Assembly: GCA_958451615.1 (NCBI GenBank)
Contig: CAUDQR010000015.1
Location: 1-56,695 of the forward strand
Direction of reading: 5' to 3'
DNA from: an uncultured Collinsella sp.
GTDB lineage: Bacteria > Actinomycetota > Coriobacteriia > Coriobacteriales > Coriobacteriaceae
DNA: 56,695 bases
Shown here: positions 8,090-17,402 of the stretch, in pieces
How the letters are laid out: every line of letters begins with the position of its first letter
Numbering within the stretch: position 1 is the first letter of the stretch
Notes under the pieces: generated by a model
What the model was told of the DNA's origin: nothing
What the model saw: the letters and a program-made list of their open reading frames with translations, nothing else
Database searches by the model: none
Made by a program: the position numbers and the translations under genes

Positions 8090-9304
8090 ATGGCCGATAA
8101 GATCCAGTGGGCGGGCAACACGATGCCCAAGAGCGATGACAAGCACTTGGGAATCATGAGCCTCGACCACGTGAAGAAGGCCCGCGCCTTCCACCAGTCG
8201 TTCCCCCAGTACACCGTCACTCCGCTTGCCCGCCTGGATGGCCAGGCCGCGCGCCTGGGCCTGTCCAACCTGTGCGTTAAGGACGAGAGCTATCGCTTTG
8301 GCCTCAACGCCTTTAAGGTCCTGGGCGGTTCGTTTGCCATGGCCAACTACATTGCCGACGAGACCGGCAAGGACGTTGCCGAGTGCACCTTCGATTACCT
8401 GACCTCCGATCAGCTTGCCAAGGACTTTGGCCAGGCTACCTTCTTTACCGCCACCGACGGCAACCATGGCCGCGGCGTGGCATGGGCTGCCAACAAGCTG
8501 GGCCAGAAGGCCGTCGTGCACATGCCCAAGGGTTCCACCAAGCCCCGCTTTGATAACATCGCCGCCGAGGGCGCCACGGTGACCATCGAAGAGGTCAACT
8601 ACGACGAGTGCGTGCGCATGGCCGCCGCCGAGGCCGATGCCTGCGAGCGCGGCGTCATCGTTCAGGACACCGCCTGGGAGGGCTACGAGAAGATTCCGTC
8701 CTGGATCATGGAGGGCTACGGCACCATGGCTTCCGAGGCTGCCGAGCAGCTGCGCGAGATGGCCATCAACCGCCCGACGCACGTCTTTGTCCAGGCTGGC
8801 GTAGGCTCGCTCGCCGGCGCCGTGGTGGGCTACTTCACCAACCTGTATCCCGATAACCCGCCCACCTTCGTCGTGGTCGAGTGCGCTCCTGCCGCCTGCC
8901 TGTACAAGGGCGCTGCCGCCGGCGACGGCGATCCGCGCATCGTGGACGGCGACATGCCCTCCATCATGGCCGGTCTGTGCTGCGGCGAGCCTAATATTCT
9001 GGGCTGGGATATCCTGCGCAACCACACCACCGCGTTCGTGTCCTGCCCCGACTGGGTCACCGCTCGCGGCATGCGCACCCTGGGTGCTCCCGAGAAGGGC
9101 GACCCGCGCGTCATCTCCGGCGAGTCCGGCGCGGTGACCACCGGCCTGGTCGAGACCCTTATGCTCGATCCCGAGTACGCCGAGCTCAAGGAGCTCATCG
9201 GCCTGGACAAGACGAGCTCCGTGCTCTGCTTCTCCACCGAGGGCGATACGGATCCCGACCAGTATCGCCGTATTGTTTGGGAAGGCGAATATCCCACTTG
9301 CTAA
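8090..9304 (+). CDS. ygeX: Diaminopropionate ammonia-lyase
   Basis: PLP-dependent enzyme that splits 2,3-diaminopropionate into pyruvate and two ammonia molecules. The 404-residue length fits the family. The PLP-binding Lys is K76 in GLNAFKVLGG, and the conserved TATDGNHGRG loop and a Gly-rich phosphate loop (QAGVGSLAGA) are present. AAGGAG lies ahead of the ATG. It is the first gene of a same-strand series with ygeY and ygeW, the arrangement known from E. coli and from gut anaerobes in which this cluster has been linked to purine/urate breakdown. Confidence 0.95.
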   Translation: MADKIQWAGNTMPKSDDKHLGIMSLDHVKKARAFHQSFPQYTVTPLARLDGQAARLGLSNLCVKDESYRFGLNAFKVLGGSFAMANYIADETGKDVAECTFDYLTSDQLAKDFGQATFFTATDGNHGRGVAWAANKLGQKAVVHMPKGSTKPRFDNIAAEGATVTIEEVNYDECVRMAAAEADACERGVIVQDTAWEGYEKIPSWIMEGYGTMASEAAEQLREMAINRPTHVFVQAGVGSLAGAVVGYFTNLYPDNPPTFVVVECAPAACLYKGAAAGDGDPRIVDGDMPSIMAGLCCGEPNILGWDILRNHTTAFVSCPDWVTARGMRTLGAPEKGDPRVISGESGAVTTGLVETLMLDPEYAELKELIGLDKTSSVLCFSTEGDTDPDQYRRIVWEGEYPTC

Positions 9305-9311
9305 TCGTTAG

Positions 9312-9338
9312 GGCGGAGTAAATAGGTATCGCTCCGCC
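9312..9338 (+). other. Intercistronic hairpin between ygeX and ygeY
   Basis: GGCGGAG (9312-9318) pairs with CTCCGCC (9332-9338) eight bases after the ygeX stop. There is no T run, so it is more likely an mRNA-stabilising or processing hairpin than a terminator. Confidence 0.5.
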
Positions 9339-9378
9339 ACCTCACAGGTAGATTCCTTCGTTTGAAAGGTTATGAACA

Positions 9379-10764
9379 ATGGCTAAAGAACTCGATTTCG
9401 ACGCTATCAAGGCTGCTGCTGAGTCCCATCGTGCTGATATGACTCGCTTCCTGCGCGCCATGATCTCGCACCCCTCTGAGTCTTGCGAGGAGGGTGAGGT
9501 TGTCGCTTGCATCAAGGCCGAGATGGAGAGCCTTGGCTATGACGAGGTCAAGGTCGACGGCCTGGGCAACGTTATGGGCTTTATGGGCGAGGGCGACAAG
9601 ATCATCGCCATCGACTCCCACATCGACACCGTCGGCATCGGCAACATCGAGAACTGGGATGCCGATCCCTACGAGGGCTACGAGACCGACGAGATCATCT
9701 ACGGCCGCGGCGGCTCTGACCAGGAGGGCGGCATGGCTTCTGCTACCTATGCTGCCAAGATGATGAAGGACATGGGCCTCATCCCCGAGGGCTACAAGAT
9801 CATGGTCGTCGGCACCGTCCAGGAAGAGGACTGCGACGGCATGTGCTGGCAGTACATCTACAACAAGGACGGCATTAAGCCCGAGTTCGTCATTTCCACT
9901 GAGCCCACCGACGGCGGCATCTATCGCGGTCACCGCGGCCGCATGGAGATCCGCGTCGACGTTCACGGCACCTCCTGCCACGGTTCCGCTCCCGACCGCG
10001 GCGACAACGCCATCTACAAGATGGCCGACATCATCGCCGACGTCCGCGCCCTCAACAACAACGGCTGCGACGAGTCGACCGACATCAAGGGCCTCGTCAA
10101 GATGCTCGACCCCAAGTACAACCCCGAGCACTTCGAGGACGCCCGCTTCCTGGGCCGCGGCACCTGCACCGTCAGCCAGATCTTCTACACCAGCCCCAGC
10201 CGCTGCGCTGTCGCTGACTCCTGCGCCATCTCCATCGACCGCCGCATGACCGCCGGCGAGACCTGGGAGTCCTGCCTGGACGAGATCCGCAACCTGCCGG
10301 CCGCCAAGAAGTACGGCGACGACGTGAAGGTCTCCATGTACATGTACGACCGTCCGTCCTGGACCGGCGAGGTCTACGAGACCGAGGCTTACTTCCCCAC
10401 GTGGATCAACAAGGAGACCGCTCCGCACGTCAAGGCCCTCGTCGACGCCCACAAGGCCATGTTCGGTGACGAGCGCATCGGCTGCGAGCCCAGCATGGAC
10501 AAGCGCACCGGTCGTCCGCTGTGCGACAAGTGGACCTTCTCCACGAACTGCGTCTCCATCCAGGGCCGCTATGGCATCCCCTGCGTGGGCTTTGGCCCGG
10601 GTGCCGAGTCTCAGGCTCACGCTCCCAACGAGGTCACCTACAAGGACGACCTGGTCACCGCTGCCGCCATGTATGTTGCTGCTTTGAACCTCTACGATCC
10701 GAGCCAGGCCGATGGCGACGCTACCGTGTTCCGCGCTGGTCTGACCAACAACAAGATCGACTAG
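9379..10764 (+). CDS. ygeY: YgeY family M20-type metallohydrolase
   Basis: A 461-residue member of the M20/ArgE/DapE zinc hydrolase superfamily. Metal-binding elements are seen in order: SHIDTV (His and Asp of site 1), [10 protein letters not shown] (bridging Asp), and the Glu pair in [10 protein letters not shown]. The YgeY subgroup is annotated as linked to selenium metabolism because it co-occurs with Se-dependent molybdenum hydroxylases. The substrate is not proved; deacylation or ring-opened-intermediate hydrolysis feeding YgeX is a plausible role. Codon use is strongly biased to highly expressed codons, as in ygeX and ygeW, suggesting a major catabolic flux. Confidence 0.92.
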   Translation: MAKELDFDAIKAAAESHRADMTRFLRAMISHPSESCEEGEVVACIKAEMESLGYDEVKVDGLGNVMGFMGEGDKIIAIDSHIDTVGIGNIENWDADPYEGYETDEIIYGRGGSDQEGGMASATYAAKMMKDMGLIPEGYKIMVVGTVQEEDCDGMCWQYIYNKDGIKPEFVISTEPTDGGIYRGHRGRMEIRVDVHGTSCHGSAPDRGDNAIYKMADIIADVRALNNNGCDESTDIKGLVKMLDPKYNPEHFEDARFLGRGTCTVSQIFYTSPSRCAVADSCAISIDRRMTAGETWESCLDEIRNLPAAKKYGDDVKVSMYMYDRPSWTGEVYETEAYFPTWINKETAPHVKALVDAHKAMFGDERIGCEPSMDKRTGRPLCDKWTFSTNCVSIQGRYGIPCVGFGPGAESQAHAPNEVTYKDDLVTAAAMYVAALNLYDPSQADGDATVFRAGLTNNKID

Positions 10765-10965
10765 TCCCATTCCTTGATCTTGTTGAGCCGGGGACAGCCT
10801 GTGTCCCCGGCACCCCCTGTTGACTTGGGGCCCGCGGTCGTTATCTCCCATGCTTCCTCAACGGTAGCGGGTCCTCGTCATAGCGCTCTGCATGTTCTAG
10901 CCACACGCGCATGCCGGAGCACATCTACTCATTGCGATCGTTTCATCTATGGAAAGGATATTTAC
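10765..10965 (+). repeat. ygeY-ygeW spacer with a perfect GC hairpin (REP-like)
   Basis: GCCGGGGACA (10787-10796) and TGTCCCCGGC (10802-10811) form a perfect 10-bp stem with a 5-base loop. No T run follows. The GGGGACA/TGTCCCC core recurs in other intergenic regions of the window (about 37754, 38765, 38793 and 49217), so it looks like a dispersed palindromic repeat. The remaining spacer shows no gene. Confidence 0.55.
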
Positions 10966-12168
10966 ATGGACGCCAAGTTTACCGAGCTCGTCGAGCAGCT
11001 GAACGGCCTCGATTTTAAGGGCATGTACGGCAGCGACTTCCTGCACACCTGGGATAAGACCACCGATGAGCTCAAGGCGCTCTACATCGTCGCCGATGCC
11101 CTGCGCGAGCTGCGTGAGAACAACGTTTCGTCCAAGATCTTCGACTCGGGCCTGGCCGTCTCCCTGTTCCGCGACAACTCCACCCGTACGCGCTTCTCCT
11201 TCTCTAAGGCCGCCAACCTGCTCGGCCTCGAGCTGCAGGACCTGGACGAGAAGAAGTCCCAGATCGCTCACGGCGAGACCGTCCGCGAGACCGCTACCAT
11301 GATCTCCTTCATGGCCGACGTCATCGGCATCCGCGACGACATGTACATCGGCAAGGGCGACGCCTACATGGCCGAGGTCTCCGAGTCTGTCCAGCAGGCC
11401 TACGAGGACGGCGTTCTGGATCACCGTCCCACGCTCATCTCCCTGCAGTCCGACTCCGATCACCCCACGCAGTCCTCTGCCGACATGCTCTACCTCATCA
11501 ACGAGTTTGGCGGTCTTGAGAACCTCAAGGGCAAGAAGGTTGCCGTCACCTGGGCCTATTCGCCCTCTTACGGCAAGCCGCTGTCCTGCCCGCAGTCGCT
11601 GATCAGCCTGCTGCCCCGCTTTGGCATGGACGTCACCCTGGCCCACCCCGAGGGCTACGACCTCATGCCCGAGGTCGTCGAGCGTGCCAAGGGCTATGCC
11701 GCCGAGTCCGGCACCACCTTTAAGCAGGTCAACACCATGGCTGAGGCCTTCGAGGGCGCCGACATCGTGATCCCCAAGAGCTGGGCTCCGTTTGCCGCCA
11801 TGGAGAAGCGTACCAACCTGTACGCCGAGGGCGACGACGCCGGCATCGCTGCGCTCGAGAAGGAGCTGCTCGCTCAGAACGCTACGCATCAGGATTGGTG
11901 CTCCACGACCGAGCTCATGGAGAAGACCGCCAACGGCCAGGACACCATCTTTATGCATCCGCTGCCCGCCGACATCTCCGGTGTCTCCTGCGAGCACGGC
12001 GAGGTCAACGCCGACGTCTTTGACATGCATCGTGTGGGCATGTACAAGGAGGCCAGCTACAAGCCGTACGCCATCGCAGCCATGATGTTCCTGCAGAAGG
12101 TTGCCGATCCCGCCGCTACCCTTAAGGCCCTCGACGAGCGCAACACCGACCGTTGGTTCCAGGCCTAA
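10966..12168 (+). CDS. ygeW: YgeW, knotted carbamoyltransferase
   Basis: A 400-residue member of the aspartate/ornithine carbamoyltransferase superfamily. The carbamoyl-phosphate-binding STRTR is at 72-76 within FRDNSTRTRFSF, and the second-domain HPLP motif appears in FMHPLPADISG. YgeW enzymes do not use ornithine or aspartate with certainty; in purine-degrading clusters they are thought to act on an ureido or carbamoylated intermediate and so yield carbamoyl phosphate. The start follows GGAAAGGA and is preferred over in-frame upstream codons that lie in the hairpin spacer. A rho-independent terminator follows. Confidence 0.93.
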   Translation: MDAKFTELVEQLNGLDFKGMYGSDFLHTWDKTTDELKALYIVADALRELRENNVSSKIFDSGLAVSLFRDNSTRTRFSFSKAANLLGLELQDLDEKKSQIAHGETVRETATMISFMADVIGIRDDMYIGKGDAYMAEVSESVQQAYEDGVLDHRPTLISLQSDSDHPTQSSADMLYLINEFGGLENLKGKKVAVTWAYSPSYGKPLSCPQSLISLLPRFGMDVTLAHPEGYDLMPEVVERAKGYAAESGTTFKQVNTMAEAFEGADIVIPKSWAPFAAMEKRTNLYAEGDDAGIAALEKELLAQNATHQDWCSTTELMEKTANGQDTIFMHPLPADISGVSCEHGEVNADVFDMHRVGMYKEASYKPYAIAAMMFLQKVADPAATLKALDERNTDRWFQA

Positions 12169-12191
12169 AGCTGGGCTGAGGTAAGCCATGT

Positions 12192-12231
12192 AAAGGGGGC
12201 GCTCTGCCAACCGGCGGGGTGCCCCTTTTTG
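12192..12231 (+). terminator. Terminator after ygeW
   Basis: AAAGGGGGCGC pairs imperfectly with GGTGCCCC, followed by TTTTT. It ends the ygeX-ygeY-ygeW unit. Confidence 0.75.
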
Positions 12232-12318
12232 CATCGTGGGCGTGCGGGATAAGCGCTTTCGATGTAGATGCCCCGCGACGCGAGTTATGGGTACGATGGT
12301 TTCAGGGGAGGTATCGCC

Positions 12319-12930
12319 ATGAAACTTGGTTGCGTCATTATGGCTTCGGGCGAGGGCAAGCGGTTTGGCTCTAACAAGATGCTTGCCGATATCTATGGCA
12401 AGCCGCTGATTGCCCGGACCATCGATTCGGTTCCCCGGGGCTTTGACGTCGTGGTTTCGACGCGTTGGCCCGAGGTCGCCCAGATTTGCGAGGACAAGCA
12501 TTGCCCGTGTGTGCTGCACGATGGCAAGCTCAGAAGCGAAAGCGTCCGTGCGGGCCTTTCGTGGGGGGCGAGCCGCGGCTGGAAGGGTTGCCTCTTTTTG
12601 CCGGGCGACCAGCCGCTCGTGAGTTCGGATTCTTTTGAGGCCATGGTTCGCGCGTTTGATGAGCGTGGCCGCAAGTATCCGGTGCGTCTTGCGTGCAACG
12701 GTGAGCCTTCGAGCCCGGTGCTCTTTCCGGCGGAACTGTTCGATGCACTTATGTGTCTTGAGGGTAAGGACGGCGGCGGTTCGATCCTCAAGGACCGTAC
12801 CGACGTGGTGCTGGTCGAGGCGCGTGCCTACGAGCTGTGGGACGTCGATACCGTCAAGGGACAGCGACGCATAACGGAGCATATCGCCGCCTGCTCGTAT
12901 TTTGATCGCGTGGCCAACTGCATCAATTAA
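12319..12930 (+). CDS. MobA/MocA-like nucleotidyltransferase of the molybdenum hydroxylase cluster
   Basis: A 203-residue NTP_transf_3 protein. The N-terminal nucleotide-binding loop reads IMASGEGKRFGSNK and the metal-binding Asp is in FLPGDQPL. It resembles E. coli MocA (YgfJ), which transfers CMP to molybdopterin for the xanthine dehydrogenase family. AGGGGAGGT lies before the ATG, which rules out the longer upstream frame. hydA starts 12 bases after the stop, so the two are co-transcribed. CTP versus GTP specificity cannot be assigned by eye. Confidence 0.82.
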   Translation: MKLGCVIMASGEGKRFGSNKMLADIYGKPLIARTIDSVPRGFDVVVSTRWPEVAQICEDKHCPCVLHDGKLRSESVRAGLSWGASRGWKGCLFLPGDQPLVSSDSFEAMVRAFDERGRKYPVRLACNGEPSSPVLFPAELFDALMCLEGKDGGGSILKDRTDVVLVEARAYELWDVDTVKGQRRITEHIAACSYFDRVANCIN

Positions 12931-12942
12931 TAAGGAGCAATT

Positions 12943-14310
12943 ATGATCATCATCAAAAACGGCGCGCTCGTGACGCCCCAGGGGCTTCGCCGCGCCGATC
13001 TTGCCATGGATGGCGATAAGATCGTGCGGATTGCCGCGGCGATTGAGCCGGCCGAGGGCGATACCGTCGAGGATGCTGCGGGCTGCTGGGTGTTCCCGGG
13101 CTTTATCGACGGCCACACGCACATGCAGTGCTGGACCGGCATGGATTGGACGGCCGATAGCTTTGAGACCGGTACGCGTGCGGCTGCCTGCGGCGGTACG
13201 ACGACCATCGTGGACTACGCGACGGCCGATCGCGGCGTGACCATGCCCGATGCCTTGGCCGAGTGGCATCGCCGCGCCGACGGAACCTGCACGGCCAACT
13301 ACGCCTTTCATATGGCACTCGCCGAGTGGAACGAGCGCAACCGCGCCGACCTCTCGGCCATGCGCGAGGCGGGCGTATCGTCGTTCAAGACCTACTTTGC
13401 CTACGATCATCTGCGCCTGGACGATGCCGAGACGCTCGAGGTGCTGGAGGAACTCAAGCGTATTGGCGGCATACTGTGCGTGCATTGCGAGAACGGTACG
13501 CTGGTGAATGAGCTGCAGAAGCGCGTGTTTGAGCAGGGTATCCACGGGCCCGAGGGCCATGCGCTCAGCCGTCCGGATGTGTGCGAGGCCGAGGCCGTGA
13601 GCCGTCTGCTGTATCTGGCACACCTGGCCGGCGACGCACCGGTCAACGTGGTACACCTTTCGACCAAGTTGGGGCTCGAGGCCATTCGCGCTGCCAAAGC
13701 GCGCGGGCAGAAGAACATCTATGTCGAGACCTGTCCTCAATATCTGATGCTCGACGATACGCGCTACTTGGAGCAGGGCGAGGACGGCTTTGCGGGCGCC
13801 AAGTATGTGATGAGCCCGCCGCTGCGCTATGCCGGCGACCGTGCGGCACTGCGCGAGGCGCTTGTGGCCGGCGAGATCGATACGATTGCGACCGACCACT
13901 GCAGCTTTAACCTGCACGGGCAAAAGGACCGCGGGCGCGATGACTTCCGCGCGATTCCCAACGGCGGGCCCGGTGTGGAGCATCGCCCCGTCGCGATCGC
14001 TACGAGTTTTGAGGGACAGCTGGGCCCCGAGGATCTGTGCCGCTTGATGAGCGAGAACCCGGCGCGCGTCTTTGGCATGTATCCGCGCAAGGGCTGTCTT
14101 GCCGAGGGCTCCGATGCCGACGTGTGCGTGTGGGATCCCAAGGCGCGCTGGACGATTAGCGCCGCGACGCAGCATCAGGCTGTGGACTATACGCCGCTCG
14201 AGGGCTTTGAGGCGCACGGCCGCGCCAAGGCCGTGTTTGTGAACGGCGTGCTGGCTGCGCGCGACGGCGAGCCCACCGGAGCCCAACCCGGCCGCTACGT
14301 GCCCCGCTAA
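12943..14310 (+). CDS. hydA: Dihydropyrimidinase/phenylhydantoinase-type amidohydrolase
   Basis: A 455-residue cyclic amidohydrolase with a binuclear metal centre: HTH at 58-60 (DGHTHM), the Lys expected to be carboxylated at 149 (SSFKTYFAY), His in CVHCENG and VVHLS, and Asp in IATDHC. It matches E. coli HydA (YgeZ). In purine-degrading clusters the enzyme would hydrolyse a cyclic amide intermediate; in vitro members act on hydantoins. It is the second gene of the mocA-hydA pair and converges with yqeC. Confidence 0.92.
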   Translation: MIIIKNGALVTPQGLRRADLAMDGDKIVRIAAAIEPAEGDTVEDAAGCWVFPGFIDGHTHMQCWTGMDWTADSFETGTRAAACGGTTTIVDYATADRGVTMPDALAEWHRRADGTCTANYAFHMALAEWNERNRADLSAMREAGVSSFKTYFAYDHLRLDDAETLEVLEELKRIGGILCVHCENGTLVNELQKRVFEQGIHGPEGHALSRPDVCEAEAVSRLLYLAHLAGDAPVNVVHLSTKLGLEAIRAAKARGQKNIYVETCPQYLMLDDTRYLEQGEDGFAGAKYVMSPPLRYAGDRAALREALVAGEIDTIATDHCSFNLHGQKDRGRDDFRAIPNGGPGVEHRPVAIATSFEGQLGPEDLCRLMSENPARVFGMYPRKGCLAEGSDADVCVWDPKARWTISAATQHQAVDYTPLEGFEAHGRAKAVFVNGVLAARDGEPTGAQPGRYVPR

Positions 14311-14323
14311 CGGGAAGACCGCC

Positions 14324-14396
14324 GGGGTAGCTAATTTGGGAGATGATTTTTTGGGACGGGGTAGCAAAAAGAGCCCCGTCCCAAATTTGCTACCCC
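14324..14396. terminator. Large bidirectional hairpin between hydA and yqeC
   Basis: Nested inverted repeats: outer arms GGGGTAGCTAATTTGGG and CCCAAATTTGCTACCCC (14324-14340, 14380-14396), inner arms GGGACGGGG and CCCCGTCCC (14353-14361, 14374-14382). The yqeC stop codon (14390-14392) lies inside the right outer arm. It separates convergent genes and could terminate both transcripts. Confidence 0.65.
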
Positions 14397-15127
14397 TGGA
14401 GGCTGGTGGCGATGAGGGGGCGGCCGAGGGCTGCCTCGAAGCAATCTGCCATCGTTGGATCGGCAAGCGTGTCGACTTGGTTGAGCATGATGCGGGCATT
14501 GTCGAGGTTCAGCATCTGCAGCTCGGCATTGAGCACCATGGCGACGCGCTCTGGGGTGGCAGCGTCGGTGGGCTCGCAGCCGCAGCGCTCGCAGAAGAGC
14601 TCGGGGCGGTGGACAACCTTGGCGACGGGCTTGCCCAGCCCTGAGGCGCCGACGACCCAGACAACGTTTGCCGTGGCGGCGGGAATTACCGGCTCCCAGG
14701 CGGCATGCGCCTTGAGCGGGAGTCGCTTGCTGCCATCTGCCTCGGCCAACACATAGTCAAAGCGCTGCGCCAGCTGGTCGAGCGGCTCAGCGGGGGCGGA
14801 GAGCTTGCCTGTCTCCGGGTCCAAGACGCCTGCCTGGCAGATGCTTCCGCGCACAAGGCCCGCGCAGGCCTCGCAGGTGCAGCCGGGGGCGTGTAAGGCA
14901 CCTGGCTTCCAAGGTGCGGCGTCCAGGCGACGATTCGACCCGTCCCATGGCACGCCGGCAACGGGAAGCATATGCGTGGTGGTACAGAGGAGCACGCGGC
15001 CGCCAGCGCGCATGAGCTCAAGACCCAGCGTCTTGAGCAAGGTCGACTTGCCGCCGCTGCCGATAATCGCGGTAATGCCCGGCTCGATCCTGAGCGCCGA
15101 GGCAAGATTGCCGCTAACCGTTTCCAT
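14390..15127 (-). CDS. yqeC: YqeC family selenium/molybdenum hydroxylase-associated protein
   Basis: A 245-residue protein with a P-loop-like motif IGSGGKST at 22-29 and a Cys cluster (CTCEAC) near the middle. The pattern and neighbourhood match YqeC, a putative selenium-cofactor protein that co-occurs with YqeB and Se-dependent molybdenum hydroxylases. It is probably a cytoplasmic nucleotide-binding maturation factor; the biochemical step is not established. It is the only minus-strand gene in the block and is divergent from yqeB across 102 bp. Confidence 0.85.
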   Translation of the reverse strand: METVSGNLASALRIEPGITAIIGSGGKSTLLKTLGLELMRAGGRVLLCTTTHMLPVAGVPWDGSNRRLDAAPWKPGALHAPGCTCEACAGLVRGSICQAGVLDPETGKLSAPAEPLDQLAQRFDYVLAEADGSKRLPLKAHAAWEPVIPAATANVVWVVGASGLGKPVAKVVHRPELFCERCGCEPTDAATPERVAMVLNAELQMLNLDNARIMLNQVDTLADPTMADCFEAALGRPLIATSLQG

Positions 15128-15229
15128 CTGTTCACCGCCGTATAATACTGTGATAATAAATAATCATCAGAGTAGCGGTCGAACCGCTTTTGCTCTGCTC
15201 AAACCGTAGCACAGGGAGGTGCCCCGGGA
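15128..15229. promoter_or_regulatory. Divergent yqeC/yqeB promoter region
   Basis: An AT-rich centre (15141-15170) contains TATAAT on the plus strand and TATTAT-like boxes on the minus strand, in an otherwise GC-rich region. Matching -35 boxes are weak. AGGGAGGT precedes the yqeB ATG. Confidence 0.4.
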
Positions 15230-16024
15230 ATGCTCGTTTATGTTCGCGGCGCCGGCGATATCGCCACGGGTGTCGCTGCCCGTTTGGTGCGCGCCGGCGT
15301 GTCGGTTGTCATGGCCGATATCGCGGTTCCCACGTGCATCCGCCGCACAATCAGTTTTTGCGAGGCCATTCGCCTGGGCGAGGTCCAGGTCGAGGGCATT
15401 CGCGCTCGCTTGGCACAGACGCCGGCTGAGGCGCTTGCGATTGCCGAGGCTGGAGACGTCGCCGTTGTGGTAGACCCCCAGGCCAAGATGATCGGCGAGC
15501 TGAAACCCGCGGCTGTGGTCGACGCGATTTTGGCTAAGCGCAACTTGGGCACCACGCGCGACATGGCGCCCGCCGTCATCGCCGTGGGGCCGGGCTTTAC
15601 CGCGCCGGTTGACTGCGACGCCGTGGTCGAGACCATGCGCGGGCATTTTCTCGGCCGTGTCATTACCCAAGGTTCGCCCCAGCCTAACACGGGCGTGCCG
15701 GGCATTATCGCCGGCTATGGCAAGGAACGTGTTATCCACAGCCCCGCCGCCGGCGTGTTTCGGTCCGACCGCGCAATCGGCGACATCGTGAGCGCCGGAG
15801 ACGTGATTGGCTACGCGGGCGATACGCCCATGTGCACGCAGATCGATGGCTGTCTGCGCGGGCTTTTGGCGAACGGCGTGCAGGTGACTGAGGGCTTTAA
15901 ATGCGCCGATGTCGATCCGCGCGGCGACGCCAGCTACATCAACTATATTTCGGACAAGGCGACATCGGTCGGCGGCGGCGTGCTCGAGGCACTCGCTATG
16001 CTCACCGATGTCTTTAGAGGATAG
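15230..16024 (+). CDS. yqeB: YqeB family selenium-dependent molybdenum cofactor maturation protein
   Basis: A 264-residue protein starting MLVYVRGAGDIATGVAARLV, a Rossmann-like opening typical of the YqeB group of Se-dependent molybdenum hydroxylase accessory proteins. Conserved PAVIAVGPGFTAP and PQPNTGVPG segments follow. The family is thought to help load or insert selenium on the Mo cofactor of purine-hydroxylating enzymes. xdhC follows after 9 bp, so both are on one message. Confidence 0.88.
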   Translation: MLVYVRGAGDIATGVAARLVRAGVSVVMADIAVPTCIRRTISFCEAIRLGEVQVEGIRARLAQTPAEALAIAEAGDVAVVVDPQAKMIGELKPAAVVDAILAKRNLGTTRDMAPAVIAVGPGFTAPVDCDAVVETMRGHFLGRVITQGSPQPNTGVPGIIAGYGKERVIHSPAAGVFRSDRAIGDIVSAGDVIGYAGDTPMCTQIDGCLRGLLANGVQVTEGFKCADVDPRGDASYINYISDKATSVGGGVLEALAMLTDVFRG

Positions 16025-16033
16025 AAGGCGGCA

Positions 16034-17077
16034 ATGGAAAAGCTCGATGTTGTGAATGCGGCGCTTGCCGCCCTGCGTGCTGGCGAGACGTGCGAGCTCG
16101 TGGTCGTGGCCGGTACGGCGGGGTCATCACCACGCGGCGTGGGCGCCTGGATGGCCGTCTTTGCCGATGGCAGCCAAGCGGGCACCATCGGCGGCGGCAA
16201 GATTGAGCTTTTTGCGCTGGACGAGGCGCGCGAGCTGCTGGCCGCAGGGCAATCGCGTCTGGTCCGCTACACCATGGGCGGCGAGAACTCCGATACCGGC
16301 ATGATCTGCGGCGGGGCCATCTGCCTGTGCTACCTGCATCTGGACTCGACCCAGGCACCGTTGTTCCAGTCGGTTGCCGACGTCTTGGCCTATCGGCGCA
16401 TCGGCGACTTCGTCATCGACTTTGAGCCGTTTATCGCGAGCGCGCTCGAGGGCGATGTGGTTGAGTACCATGGCGAGACATCGCGCCATACCATTGCCGG
16501 CTGCCCCGAGCTTTCGCTGGTGGAGGAGGGGAGTAAGGTCACCTACACCAACGCCGCCTCCGAGATTCCCCCGGCGCACATCGAGACGCTCTGCCCCGAG
16601 GGCCTGACCTATATCTTTGGCTGCGGCCACGTGGGCGCTGCGACGGCGCGGGTGCTCACGGCGGCGGGCTTTGCCGTCGTGGCTTGCGACGACCGCCCCG
16701 GCACGCTGACCCCCGAATGGGTGCCCGGCGTCTACGACCGTCGTCTGGTCGATTATAAGAACCTGAGCGAGCTGTGCCCCATCGGCCCGCGCGACTTGGT
16801 GGTCGTCGCCACGGCGGGTCACAAGTCCGATATCGACGTGGTGATTCAGGCCATGCGCGCTAAACCCGCCTATCTGGGCTGCCTGGGCTCGCGCCGCAAG
16901 ACCGCCTTTGTGCGCGCCCGCCTGGAGCAGGAGGGCTTCACGCAGGGCCAGATCGACGAGCTGCACCTGCCGATCGGTGTCGCCATCGAGGCCGAGGACC
17001 CCGAGGAGATCGCCATCTCCATCGCCGCCGAGATGATCCACCTGCGTCGCACCAAACTCGTCCCCCGCAAGCGCTAA
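16034..17077 (+). CDS. xdhC: XdhC/CoxI family molybdenum hydroxylase maturation factor
   Basis: A 347-residue protein. The N-terminal XdhC/CoxI domain reads TAGSSPRGVGAWM and IGGGKIE, with the conserved Cys in GMICGGAI. The C-terminal Rossmann domain begins YIFGCGHVGAATARVL and contains CLGSRRKTA. XdhC proteins carry the Mo cofactor, receive its terminal sulfur or selenium, and insert it into xanthine dehydrogenase-type enzymes. The enzyme's own subunits are not within the window. It is the last gene of the purine block, directly followed by the ribosomal cluster. Confidence 0.92.
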   Translation: MEKLDVVNAALAALRAGETCELVVVAGTAGSSPRGVGAWMAVFADGSQAGTIGGGKIELFALDEARELLAAGQSRLVRYTMGGENSDTGMICGGAICLCYLHLDSTQAPLFQSVADVLAYRRIGDFVIDFEPFIASALEGDVVEYHGETSRHTIAGCPELSLVEEGSKVTYTNAASEIPPAHIETLCPEGLTYIFGCGHVGAATARVLTAAGFAVVACDDRPGTLTPEWVPGVYDRRLVDYKNLSELCPIGPRDLVVVATAGHKSDIDVVIQAMRAKPAYLGCLGSRRKTAFVRARLEQEGFTQGQIDELHLPIGVAIEAEDPEEIAISIAAEMIHLRRTKLVPRKR

Positions 17078-17402
17078 TCGCATCCCCATATATGAGTTGC
17101 GGTGAAATACGGACTGTTTAAGCCTGTTAAGCCGTCAAACGGTCCCTATTTCACCGCAACTGCCATTTTCCTCCGTCCCCTAGGGATCGATATGTGCGGG
17201 GGAGTTGTGGAGTTGTGCAGGCAGACGAGGTTTTTCTGGAAATACGCTCCCGATGCGCGTATAGTACCGATTGTTTTGTCGGCTCCTGCTGTGTCGAGTC
17301 CAAACCGCAAAATGCCATGAGCGGCGCGGATGCAGTCAGGAGGCACGAGGACAACCCACCGTGGCCACGCCCCGTGCTTAAAACCCCAAGAAGGAGTGAA
17401 CA
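17078..17402 (+). promoter_or_regulatory. xdhC-rplE intergenic region with a long hairpin and probable rplE promoter
   Basis: This 325-bp region has no convincing gene. GTTGCGGTGAAATA (17096-17109) pairs perfectly with TATTTCACCGCAAC (17147-17160), and the inner bases GGAC and GTCC extend the stem, so the element probably terminates xdhC transcription. Further down, TATAGT near 17260 is the best -10 for the ribosomal operon; its -35 is weak. AGAAGGAGTG precedes rplE. No trace of rplX or rplN is seen. Confidence 0.5.

Noticed and set aside
10897..14499. Very long minus-strand open frame opposite ygeW, mocA and hydA
   Set aside because: It is an antisense shadow caused by GC-rich codon bias; it has low-complexity Gly/Ala/Val/His content and the plus-strand genes are unmistakable.
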